A program made the position numbers and the translations under genes. From positions 1-7,482 of the forward strand of contig JAIORR010000080.1 in the NCBI GenBank assembly GCA_021108055.1: DNA of 7,482 bases, read 5' to 3'. Below the pieces are notes generated by a model. It was not told the origin of the DNA. It saw only the letters and a list, made by a program, of their open reading frames with translations, and did not search any database. Positions 1 through 6,580 of this stretch are shown piece by piece. This DNA is from Candidatus Cloacimonadota bacterium. Lineage in GTDB: Bacteria; Cloacimonadota; Cloacimonadia; Cloacimonadales; TCS61. Numbering within the stretch: the stretch's first letter is position 1; each line of letters begins with the position of its first letter.

Positions 1-39
1 ACATTACATCATTATGGTGATGTTTTAGTAGAATATTAA
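1..39 (+). CDS. Possible 3' end of an upstream gene (partial)
   Basis: Frame 1 is open from the window edge to a TAA at 37-39 and would encode a 12-residue tail (TLHHYGDVLVEY). It is in the same orientation as acpS and ends 48 bases before its start. Twelve codons are too few to identify a family or to prove coding. The other two + frames close earlier, which is the only sequence support. Confidence 0.25.
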   Translation, partial: TLHHYGDVLVEY

Positions 40-51
40 AATGATTTATGA

Positions 52-82
52 TTCTCTTTGTGTCTTAGTGCCTTTGCGGTAA
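52..82. repeat. Tandem octamer element upstream of acpS
   Basis: Three consecutive 8-mers are visible: CTTTGTGT (56-63), CTTAGTGC (64-71) and CTTTGCGG (72-79), consensus CTTWGYGN, preceded by TTCT and followed by TAA. From general knowledge, this looks like short 'CTTTGTGTCTTTGTG'-type elements scattered between genes in many environmental bacterial genomes. Only one copy is present here, so dispersal is not shown. It ends 8 bases before the acpS ATG and takes up the place where a ribosome binding site would normally be. Confidence 0.5.
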
Positions 83-87
83 TTATT

Positions 88-462
88 ATGATCTACGGGA
101 TTGGAATCGATAACATCGAAGTGAATAGAGTGAAGAAGCAGTTTGATAAAGACAACGGTTTTAAAGAGAAAATATTTACCTCGAAAGAGATAGAATACTG
201 CGAAACGAAGGCTAATAGAGCTTTGAATTATGCAGCTCGATTTGCTGCTAAGGAAGCGTTCTTCAAAGCACTTGGAACAGGTTGGCGGAACGGAATGGCA
301 TTTAATGAGATTGAAGTTGTCAACGACGATCTTGGCAAGCCGTTGATCTGTTTATATGGTAAAACCAAAAAAATAGTCGAGGAAAATAATTTAACGAATA
401 TTCAGGTTTCCTTGTCCCATATTAAAGATTTTGCCACAGCAGTAATTATAATAGAAAAATAA
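88..462 (+). CDS. acpS: Holo-[acyl-carrier-protein] synthase
   Basis: This cytoplasmic enzyme transfers 4'-phosphopantetheine from CoA to the conserved serine of apo-acyl carrier proteins. At 124 residues it has the usual AcpS length. The N-terminus GIGIDNIEV carries the metal-binding aspartate (Asp8), the central RFAAKEAFFKALGTG block carries the second metal ligand (Glu56), and the C-terminus has the SLSH motif followed by a final beta strand. The ATG at 88 is chosen because the family starts directly at M-x-x-GIG-x-D. An in-frame TTG at 58 would add ten residues encoded by the repeat and is unlikely. No clear Shine-Dalgarno sequence precedes the ATG, unlike every other gene here. The next gene starts 19 bases downstream, so cotranscription is likely. 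A target carrier protein is encoded at 2309-2554, though AcpS probably also serves fatty-acid ACP. Confidence 0.93.
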   Translation: MIYGIGIDNIEVNRVKKQFDKDNGFKEKIFTSKEIEYCETKANRALNYAARFAAKEAFFKALGTGWRNGMAFNEIEVVNDDLGKPLICLYGKTKKIVEENNLTNIQVSLSHIKDFATAVIIIEK

Positions 463-481
463 GAAATATAAGGAGAATAAA

Positions 482-2188
482 ATGTCACACATTGGCTCTT
501 ACGAAGAAAGAATTAAGAACTTTAGCTGGTCGATTTCCGAAAAGGAACTCGGTTACAAAGACGGAGATGACCTGAACATCGGCTGGTATTGTTCAGATCG
601 TATCTGTGAGATGGGAAAGGCAGATAAGCTTGCTCTCATCTGGGAAGGTCTGGGTGGAGTTGAAAAGAAATATACTTTCGATGATGTCCGCATAAACAGC
701 AACAAGATCGGTTCTTTCCTGCAAAGCCTGGGAATAAAGAATGAAGACAGAGTTTGCCTTTTTATGGATAAAATTCCTGAGCTTTATATTGGATTTCTGG
801 GAGTTCTGAAGATCGGTGCAATTGCCCAACCGCTTTTTTCTGCTTTCGGGGAGGAATCGCTGCACGTAAGATTGGATAATGCAGAAACAACTGCGATCCT
901 TACTCAAAGAAAGCATGTGGGAAAAGTTCGAAAAATAATTGAAAAAAGTCCCTACCTTAAACACATTATCATCGTAGATCATGATGGAAAGAAACCATTA
1001 AAAGAGAGAGAATTAACCTTCGATATGGAAACTTACAAAGAACCGGAAGATTTTAAGATTTTTCCAACCAAAGCAGAATCCTCTTCAGTTCTTCATTACA
1101 CTTCGGGAACCACCGGACAGCCCAAAGGCGTGAAGCATGTTCATTATTCTCTCATCTCGCAATATCTCACAACCAAGTGGGTTTTGGATCTTCAGGAAGA
1201 TGATATTTACTGGTGTACTGCAGATCCGGGTTGGGTTACGGGAACTTCTTATGGAATTATCGGTCCCTGGAGTATGGGAGTTACTCAGTGTGTTCTCGAC
1301 ACAGGATTTTCCGCATCTTCCTGGTATAATTTTATCCGGAAACATAAAATTACAATGTGGTATTCTGCACCCACTGCCATCCGTTCTTTAATGAAAGCCG
1401 GAGATGACGTTATCAAAGAATATGACCTTTCTTCTCTCAGGCATCTGGCGAGTGTGGGTGAACCTCTGAATGCCGAAGCTGTAATCTGGTCTGGGAAAGT
1501 ATTTGGTCATGAATTCCTCGATACTTACTGGCAAACGGAAACCGGCTCCATGATGCTGACGAATTTCCCCGATATGAAGATCAAACCGGGCTCGATGGGA
1601 AAACCTTTTCCGGGAATTACTGCAGCAATTGTAGATTCAAAAACTTTTGAACCAATAACGGATACCGGAAAGATCGGACTGATCGGTTTCAAACCCGGCT
1701 GGCCTGCAATGATGAGAACTTATTGGAATAATGAAGAAACATATAAAACAAAGTTCAAAAATGGCTGGTATCTGCCCGGCGATAGATCGACCATCGATAA
1801 AGACGGTTATTTCTGGTTTGTAGGACGTGATGACGATGTCATCAATACCGGTGGACATCTCGTGAGTCCGTTCGAGGTGGAATCTGCACTTCTGGAACAC
1901 GAAGCAATTGCCGAATCTGCTGTTGTGGCAAAACCGGACGAAGTGAATATGGAAGTTGTGAAAGCATTCGTTACGCTTAATCCCGGCTACGAAATAGATG
2001 ATATGCTGGAGCTCAATATTATGAATTTCATCAGGAAAAAACTTTCACCGCTGGCAATGCCGCAGGAGATCGAATATATAGATTCCCTTCCCAAAACAAG
2101 AAGCGGTAAAATTATGAGAAGACTTCTTCATGCCAAAGAGTGGGGAGAAGATATCGGTGATACTTCCGGCTTGGATGATGATGAATAA
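482..2188 (+). CDS. acsA: AMP-forming acetyl-CoA synthetase-type acyl-activating enzyme
   Basis: An ANL-superfamily adenylating enzyme of 568 residues, close to AcsA length (about 570). It should convert a short carboxylate plus ATP to acyl-AMP, then pass the acyl group to a thiol, normally CoA. An ACS-type N-terminal segment (about residues 5-60) is followed by the P-loop-like YTSGTTGQPKGV (206-217), the YWQTETGS block (349-356), the ribose-binding aspartate of PGD (Asp434), the hinge GRDDDV (448-453) and the C-terminal catalytic lysine in PKTRSGKI (Lys543). Trp350 aligns with the tryptophan that limits the pocket to acetate or propionate in Salmonella Acs (Trp414), so a short substrate is inferred. 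The C-terminus GDTSGLDDDE is Acs-like. AGGAG at 471-475, six bases before the ATG, supports the start. Because acpS and an ACP flank it, ACP could be the thiol acceptor; the sequence cannot decide this. Confidence 0.9.
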   Translation: MSHIGSYEERIKNFSWSISEKELGYKDGDDLNIGWYCSDRICEMGKADKLALIWEGLGGVEKKYTFDDVRINSNKIGSFLQSLGIKNEDRVCLFMDKIPELYIGFLGVLKIGAIAQPLFSAFGEESLHVRLDNAETTAILTQRKHVGKVRKIIEKSPYLKHIIIVDHDGKKPLKERELTFDMETYKEPEDFKIFPTKAESSSVLHYTSGTTGQPKGVKHVHYSLISQYLTTKWVLDLQEDDIYWCTADPGWVTGTSYGIIGPWSMGVTQCVLDTGFSASSWYNFIRKHKITMWYSAPTAIRSLMKAGDDVIKEYDLSSLRHLASVGEPLNAEAVIWSGKVFGHEFLDTYWQTETGSMMLTNFPDMKIKPGSMGKPFPGITAAIVDSKTFEPITDTGKIGLIGFKPGWPAMMRTYWNNEETYKTKFKNGWYLPGDRSTIDKDGYFWFVGRDDDVINTGGHLVSPFEVESALLEHEAIAESAVVAKPDEVNMEVVKAFVTLNPGYEIDDMLELNIMNFIRKKLSPLAMPQEIEYIDSLPKTRSGKIMRRLLHAKEWGEDIGDTSGLDDDE

Positions 2189-2213
2189 TTTCGATGCAGA
2201 TTTCCAGAAACTT

Positions 2214-2264
2214 GTCATTCCCGCAAAAGCGGGAATCTGGATTCCCAATCAAGTTGGGAATGAC
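2214..2264. repeat. Nested palindromic repeat in the acs-ACP spacer
   Basis: The outer arms GTCATTCCC (2214-2222) and GGGAATGAC (2256-2264) are perfect complements. Inside are two further hairpins: ATTCCCGC/GCGGGAAT (2217-2224 with 2229-2236) and ATTCCCAA/TTGGGAAT (2241-2248 with 2254-2261). The first has the form ATTCCC-N8-GGGAAT, the same form as Neisseria dRS3 repeats, and similar elements are widespread in unrelated bacteria. It lies in a 120-base spacer, 44 bases before the carrier-protein start, and could act as an RNA structure that alters expression of the downstream genes. There is no T-run after it, so a simple terminator is unlikely. Confidence 0.75.
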
Positions 2265-2308
2265 ATAATTGAGTATTTACTTAAGAATAAATAAAAAGGA
2301 GAAAAAAA

Positions 2309-2554
2309 ATGGAAGAGATGAAAGATGTTGTATTGGAATATGTTATCGAGGAATACCTCGAAGACGAAGATGAGGAATTAACTTACGATACACCGCTCAT
2401 TTCCGGCGGGATCGTGGATTCTTTCTCGATGGTTTCACTCAAGAGATTTCTGGAAGCGAAATACAAGATTTCCATTCCGGATGAAAAAGCTTCACCGGAA
2501 GCATTCGATTCAGTTAATAAGATCGTGGAATTAGTAAAAGAATTTGTTGGATAA
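2309..2554 (+). CDS. Free-standing acyl carrier protein
   Basis: An 81-residue acidic, helical protein with the phosphopantetheine attachment motif GGIVDSFSMV; Ser38 (codon 2420-2422) would be modified by AcpS. Length and layout match the PP-binding fold: helix I about 5-17, acidic loop and PLISGG, helix II beginning at the serine (38-50), and the C-terminal helix about 68-80. The motif has DSF instead of the DSL typical of fatty-acid ACP, which is more usual in specialised carriers such as DltC-like or aminoacyl/acyl carriers. The start has a strong AAGGAG at 2296-2301, seven bases before the ATG. Lying between an acyl-activating enzyme and a Kbl-type enzyme, it probably carries the acyl group between them (inference). 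A role in fatty-acid synthesis is less likely because no fab gene is nearby. Confidence 0.92.
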   Translation: MEEMKDVVLEYVIEEYLEDEDEELTYDTPLISGGIVDSFSMVSLKRFLEAKYKISIPDEKASPEAFDSVNKIVELVKEFVG

Positions 2555-2568
2555 TTGAATTGTTATTT

Positions 2569-2661
2569 TTGTCATGGTGAGTGGAGTCGAACCATATTGT
2601 AATTTTATTGACCCTTCGACTAAGCTTGTCCTGAGCGATGTCGAAGGGCTCAGGGTGACAA
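2569..2661. repeat. Composite palindromic repeat in the ACP-kbl spacer
   Basis: Several complementary arms are nested. TTGTCA (2569-2574) pairs with TGACAA (2656-2661). ATGGT (2574-2578) pairs with ACCAT (2591-2595). CCCTTCGAC (2612-2620) pairs perfectly with GTCGAAGGG (2640-2648). The part reading CTTCGAC...CCTGAGC...GTCGAAGGGCTCAGGGTGACA resembles a dispersed element seen between genes in many environmental genomes (from memory). It fills most of the 143-base spacer and ends 24 bases before the kbl ribosome binding site. No T-tract follows, so read-through into kbl is expected. Confidence 0.7.
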
Positions 2662-2697
2662 TTGATTATACTAAATCTGAAAACAAAGGAGTAAAAT

Positions 2698-3945
2698 ATG
2701 GGCTACAGTGATAAAGTAAGGAAAATTTATCAGGAGCAGATCAAAGGCATTCAAGATGCAGGTATCTTCAAGCAGGAAAGACTCATCCATTCTTCTCAGG
2801 CTGCTGATATCGAGGTTGAATATCCTACGGGGTCTTCATTGAAAAAAGTAATTAATATGTGTGCAAATAATTATCTGGGACTTTCCAGTCATCCGGAAGT
2901 TGTAAAAGCTGCCCACGAAGGATTGGAATCTCGTGGCTACGGAATGTCTTCGGTTCGCTTTATCTGTGGAACTCAGGATATTCATAATGAACTGGAAAAG
3001 AAAGTTACGGAATTCCTGGGAACAGAAGACACGATCCTTTTCCCGAGCTGTATGGATGCAAATGCCGGAGTTTTTGAAGCGATCCTTACAGATGAAGATG
3101 TGATGATCTCCGACCGTCTGGTTCACGCTTCGATTATCGATGGGATCCGTCTTTGTAGTGCGATGCACGATACTTTCAAACATTCCAATATGGATCATCT
3201 TGAAAAAAAACTTATACTGCATGCAGATAAAAGACTTAAGGTTGTGATCACAGACGGTGTTTTCAGCATGGATGGAGATACGGCAAAGCTCGATGAGATG
3301 GTTGCACTCTGCGATAAATACGATGCTATGCTTTTTGTAGATGATTCTCATTCCTCCGGATTTATCGGGAAAACCGGTCGTGGAACTCACGAACATTGCG
3401 GCGTTTTTGGAAAGATAGATATTATCACAACTACATTTGGAAAAGCTCTCGGCGGTGCTTCCGGCGGTTGTGTTTCCGGCAGAAAAGAACTCGTGGAAAT
3501 GTGCCGTCAGAAAGCAAGACCTTATCTTTTCTCAAACACCATTGCACCGGTTGTAGTTTCCGGAGTTCTTAAAGTTCTGGATATTTTATCTCAAAGCACA
3601 GAAAGACGAGACAAATTGGAAGCAAATACAGAATACTGGCGTAAGGGTTTAACTGAAGCAGGATTTGTTTTGCAGCCCGGAGATACTCCTATCGTTCCTG
3701 TGATGCTATTCAATGCAAAGCTCTCGCAGGATTTCTCAAAAGACCTATATGACGAAGGAATTTATGCGATCGGCTTCTTCTTCCCGGTAGTTCCAAACGG
3801 AAAAGCCAGGATCAGAACACAGATCTCTGCAGGACACGAAATTCATCACCTTGATAAAGCATTGAAAGCTTTCATTAAAGTTGGAAAGAAATATGACATC
3901 CTGGGAAAAACCAAACAAGAGATCATCGAGATGTATGGATTATAA
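2698..3945 (+). CDS. kbl: Glycine C-acetyltransferase (2-amino-3-ketobutyrate CoA ligase)
   Basis: A PLP-dependent alpha-oxoamine synthase of 415 residues (E. coli Kbl has 398). It interconverts glycine plus acetyl-CoA with 2-amino-3-oxobutyrate plus CoA, usually the second step of threonine breakdown. Kbl-specific blocks are intact: ANNYLGL, SVRFICGTQDIH, HASIIDG with PLP-stacking His143, DGVFSMDGD, DDSH with Asp215 and His218, TFGKALGGASGG with the Schiff-base lysine Lys249, and PYLFSNT. The GKALGGASGG form marks Kbl and differs from the serine palmitoyltransferases of Bacteroides, which are often misannotated as Kbl. A slightly longer N-terminal part (around residues 40-50) and a C-terminal extension explain the extra length. 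AAGGAG at 2686-2691 sets the ATG. The usual partner, threonine 3-dehydrogenase, is not in the window. The adjacent acyl carrier protein suggests that acetyl-ACP could be used, which is unproven. Confidence 0.93.
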   Translation: MGYSDKVRKIYQEQIKGIQDAGIFKQERLIHSSQAADIEVEYPTGSSLKKVINMCANNYLGLSSHPEVVKAAHEGLESRGYGMSSVRFICGTQDIHNELEKKVTEFLGTEDTILFPSCMDANAGVFEAILTDEDVMISDRLVHASIIDGIRLCSAMHDTFKHSNMDHLEKKLILHADKRLKVVITDGVFSMDGDTAKLDEMVALCDKYDAMLFVDDSHSSGFIGKTGRGTHEHCGVFGKIDIITTTFGKALGGASGGCVSGRKELVEMCRQKARPYLFSNTIAPVVVSGVLKVLDILSQSTERRDKLEANTEYWRKGLTEAGFVLQPGDTPIVPVMLFNAKLSQDFSKDLYDEGIYAIGFFFPVVPNGKARIRTQISAGHEIHHLDKALKAFIKVGKKYDILGKTKQEIIEMYGL

Positions 3946-3954
3946 ATTTTTAAT

Positions 3955-3987
3955 AAACTTCCGAAGTTTTTGTAATTTCGGAAGTTT
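3955..3987 (+). terminator. Hairpin after kbl, probable terminator
   Basis: AAACTTCCGAA (3955-3965) and TTCGGAAGTTT (3977-3987) form a perfect 11-bp stem with an 11-base loop, starting 9 bases after the kbl stop codon. The stem ends in TTT and is followed by AAAATAATG, not a long T-run, so termination may be partial. It marks the likely boundary between the acyl-transfer cassette and the transporter genes. It could also work as an mRNA-stabilising 3' end. Confidence 0.6.
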
Positions 3988-4023
3988 AAAATAATGAATT
4001 AAAAAATAAAATCAGGAGGATAT

Positions 4024-4791
4024 GTGGAAAAGAAAAATGACTACAGAATTAGTTTTTTCAAACCGACGACTGCTTTTTCAAAAATCAACAGAAATTTAGT
4101 GATCATTTTGGTAATAATTTGGGCTGTAGCTATCTTCGGATTTCAAATATTACTTAAGGTTACTGGAAAGCCGACACCGGAGAATTCTTTGATCACTTTT
4201 GAAAAAGTATGGAGTAACATAAAGGATGGCAATGCTTCTCCGGAAGAAAAAATAGAATTTGCCGATGCGGTTTTATCTGTTCTTGGGAAATCTTCCATTA
4301 TGGCAAAACCGCAAAAAAAAGAGACTCTGAACAATGCTTTTAGCTGGATTGTTTATGATATGATCGCAGAAGAAGAAAAAGAACATTTTAAAGCGGAAAT
4401 TTCAGCTTTTGAACAGCTTAAAGCAAATATCACAACTTTAGAAGATAACGATTATATCAATGTAAAAGAAAGTATTATTGAAAAAGTTGCTCCGATTTTG
4501 CATCTGGAAAATCATAGTCTGAAAGCAAAATTGATTCCGTTGGAATTAAGAGCAGATGAAATGGAAATATTCACAACAGAAAATATAAACAATATTCATG
4601 GGATAATGAAATTATATCTTACTCATAATCAATCTTTTCTCACTGATACGATTGTTTTCGGATTTCCTTTCCATTACTTTTATACAGCAATATTGCTGTT
4701 AGTATTGTTCGTAATATTATGCTGGGTTTATTGTTATAAGATAGATAAAGTGCATACTAAGATGGGTACTTACGACAAAAAGAAAAAATAG
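4024..4791 (+). CDS. DUF4212-like symporter small subunit with a large inserted domain
   Basis: A 255-residue membrane protein with two predicted helices, about 24-45 (LVIILVIIWAVAIFGFQILL) and about 218-237. The segments around both match, from memory of the family, the small subunit (DUF4212, usually 80-100 residues) that accompanies VC_2705-type sodium:solute symporters: 'YR..FFKPTT' then a first helix ending FGFQILL, and 'FGFPFHYFY' leading into a second helix followed by a basic tail (DKVHTKMG). Here the helices are separated by about 160 mostly helical, charged residues (47-207) without cysteine. Basic residues flank both termini, so the insertion should lie outside the cytoplasmic membrane. 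The GTG start has AGGAGG at 4014-4019, only four bases upstream; an overlapping ATG at 4022 is out of frame. The large subunit follows after 16 bases. The family link is by eye, and the insertion matches nothing I recognise. Confidence 0.7.
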   Translation: MEKKNDYRISFFKPTTAFSKINRNLVIILVIIWAVAIFGFQILLKVTGKPTPENSLITFEKVWSNIKDGNASPEEKIEFADAVLSVLGKSSIMAKPQKKETLNNAFSWIVYDMIAEEEKEHFKAEISAFEQLKANITTLEDNDYINVKESIIEKVAPILHLENHSLKAKLIPLELRADEMEIFTTENINNIHGIMKLYLTHNQSFLTDTIVFGFPFHYFYTAILLLVLFVILCWVYCYKIDKVHTKMGTYDKKKK

Positions 4792-4807
4792 AGAACTGGA
4801 GATAAAA

Positions 4808-6472
4808 ATGAAAAAATATGCTTTAATTTTAATGTTATTATTCACAGCAACTTTCCTTTGTGCAAGCGCAACTGCATTGGAAGGTAGTTTCAGAGTAGGA
4901 CCTGCAATTATTTTGATTTCTATCTTAGTTCTTTTTATACTTGTCGGTTTATTTTTTAGAGCAAAAGATACTACAGATTATTATGCTGCAGGTAGAGGAA
5001 TTTCCCGTGTCGGTTCAGGTATGGCAATCGCATCAAACTGGATGAGTGCTGCTTCCTTTTTGGGAATGGCTGCCCTGATGTATGGCTCCGGTTATCACGG
5101 ACTTGCCTTTGTTGTCGGTTGGACTGGTGGTTACGTTCTATTATTGATATTAATGGCTGGTCAGATCAGAAAATACGGGAAATACACAGCTCCCGATTTT
5201 ATCGGTGACAGGTTTTATTCATCAGGCTTGAGAGCTACTTCGGCAGTTGTAGCAATTTTAATTTCAATTTCGTATTGTGTTGGACAATTCGGAGGTATCG
5301 GTCTGATGTTCAAATGGGTAATGGGTATAGATTATACTTGGGCGGTTATCATCGGAAGCTCGGTCGTGTTGGCTTATACTCTCATTTCCGGGATGCTCGG
5401 TGTGACGAAGAATATGCAGATTCAATATGTGATCATAATCATTTCGTTCCTGATTCCATTATTTATTCTTACTTATAAATTCGATTATTTCTGGGTTGTT
5501 CCGGAAATAGGTTATGGAGCTGTTGTTTCGGATATTGTTAAAGGAATTCCTGCTCCTGAAACGGCTAATCTTGTTAATTCCTTCGGGCATGATTTCGCTA
5601 TTTTGCCAAGTCCGGAATATGCTATGCCCTGGGATCCTTCAACAGGTAAAACTTTCTTCCAGTGGATAGCACTAACTTTTTCTTTGATGATCGGGACTGC
5701 AGGACTTCCGCATGTGATACAAAGATTTTATGTTGTGCCGAAAGCCAGAGATGCAAGATGGAGCGTTGTTTGGGGACTTTTTTTCATCTGTATCCTTTAT
5801 TGGAGTGCACCGGTATTTTCTGCTTTTGGTAAAATTTTGTCAACAAATCCGGAGATTGGTGTATTGGCAAAAGACGCTATCGTGGTTTACACAGCTCAGC
5901 TCGGGAATGTGAACCCGCTTATAGTAGGATTACTTGCTGCAGGTGGAGTTTCCGCAGCATTCTCAACCGTTTCGGGACTTCTGGTTGCTGGTTCTTCTGC
6001 TTTTTCTCATGACCTGTATTTCAAAGTGATCAATCCGAAAGCAAATCCGAAAACTCAACTCATGATGGCTCGATTTGCAACTATACTGATGGCTATAATT
6101 GTGATGTGTCTGGCGATGTTAAAATTAGCATTGATCGGACAGCTTGTTGCTTTGGCTTTTTCTTTAGCCGGTTGCACGATCTTCCCATTGTTCTTATTGG
6201 GAATCTGGTGGAGCGGTTCAAACAAAAAAGGTGCTATTGCAGGATTATCGGTTGGGCTGTTTATAACTGCAATCTCGCTTACATATTTTGTAGCAGGAAA
6301 AGCAGGAGCTACATTGCCTTTCCATGAATTTATAACATATTGGCTGGGAGCTTGGTATTTTGCCTGGATAGGTGCTCCTCTGGCAATCATCACAAATATC
6401 ATAGTTTCCAATATGACCAAAGAGACACCTTTAGAGATCAGGAAATTCTTAGTGGAACAGGTTCATTCATAA
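4808..6472 (+). CDS. Sodium:solute symporter (SSS family, ActP/VC_2705-like)
   Basis: A 554-residue polytopic inner-membrane transporter, expected to couple sodium entry to uptake of a small solute, plausibly acetate or another carboxylate. The N-terminus (MKKYALILMLLFTATFLCASATA) looks like the signal-type leader also present in E. coli ActP. Family blocks are DYYAAGRGIS (57-66), SNWMSAASFLGMAAL (76-90), GKYTAPDFIGDRF (124-136), LISGMLGVTKNMQIQYV (192-208), GTAGLPHVIQRFY (296-308) and the AAFSTVSGLLVAGSSAFSHDLY region (383-404). The last contains Ser386 and Thr387, at the position of the sodium-site residues in SSS helix 8. GGAG at 4798-4801 lies six bases before the ATG. It follows the small subunit by 16 bases and almost certainly shares its transcript. 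The substrate cannot be read from sequence; the nearby acetate-activating enzyme favours a short carboxylate. Confidence 0.9.
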   Translation: MKKYALILMLLFTATFLCASATALEGSFRVGPAIILISILVLFILVGLFFRAKDTTDYYAAGRGISRVGSGMAIASNWMSAASFLGMAALMYGSGYHGLAFVVGWTGGYVLLLILMAGQIRKYGKYTAPDFIGDRFYSSGLRATSAVVAILISISYCVGQFGGIGLMFKWVMGIDYTWAVIIGSSVVLAYTLISGMLGVTKNMQIQYVIIIISFLIPLFILTYKFDYFWVVPEIGYGAVVSDIVKGIPAPETANLVNSFGHDFAILPSPEYAMPWDPSTGKTFFQWIALTFSLMIGTAGLPHVIQRFYVVPKARDARWSVVWGLFFICILYWSAPVFSAFGKILSTNPEIGVLAKDAIVVYTAQLGNVNPLIVGLLAAGGVSAAFSTVSGLLVAGSSAFSHDLYFKVINPKANPKTQLMMARFATILMAIIVMCLAMLKLALIGQLVALAFSLAGCTIFPLFLLGIWWSGSNKKGAIAGLSVGLFITAISLTYFVAGKAGATLPFHEFITYWLGAWYFAWIGAPLAIITNIIVSNMTKETPLEIRKFLVEQVHS

Positions 6473-6506
6473 AAAAATCTTTTCAGGTGAAGATATTTCC
6501 AAGAAA

Positions 6507-6534
6507 AATCAGGTTTAATTACCTGGTTTTTTTT
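6507..6534 (+). terminator. Rho-independent terminator after the symporter
   Basis: AATCAGGT (6507-6514) pairs with ACCTGGTT (6521-6528) through one G-T wobble, with the loop TTAATT and eight consecutive T (6527-6534). It begins 34 bases after the symporter stop codon. This is the clearest intrinsic terminator in the window and should end the 4024-6472 transcript. Confidence 0.85.
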
Positions 6535-6580
6535 GGATTTCAATTTTATTCATTAACTTAGAACACAAGGAGTTGTATTC

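Noticed and set aside
58..87. Ten-residue upstream extension of AcpS from TTG
   Set aside because: The family begins at MxxGIGxD, and the extra codons come from the tandem octamer repeat.
2045..2248. Minus-strand 67-residue frame beginning MGIQIPAFAGMT
   Set aside because: The IPAFAGMT peptide is the usual spurious translation of the GTCATTCCCGC-type palindromic repeat, and the rest overlaps the conserved end of the synthetase gene.
2836..3396. Minus-strand 186-residue open frame
   Set aside because: It lies wholly within kbl, has no recognisable domain, and the + strand frame carries all conserved Kbl motifs.
2698..3945. Reading the Kbl gene as a serine palmitoyltransferase for sphingolipids
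   Set aside because: The GKALGGASGG, FICGTQDIH and PYLFSNT blocks are those of Kbl, and the neighbouring synthetase appears limited to short acids.
4022..4024. ATG overlapping the GTG start of the small subunit
   Set aside because: It is in a different frame that closes after about 25 codons, and its distance from AGGAGG is only two bases.
6055..6420. Minus-strand 121-residue hydrophobic frame
   Set aside because: It mirrors the last transmembrane segments of the symporter; antisense frames of membrane proteins often look hydrophobic.
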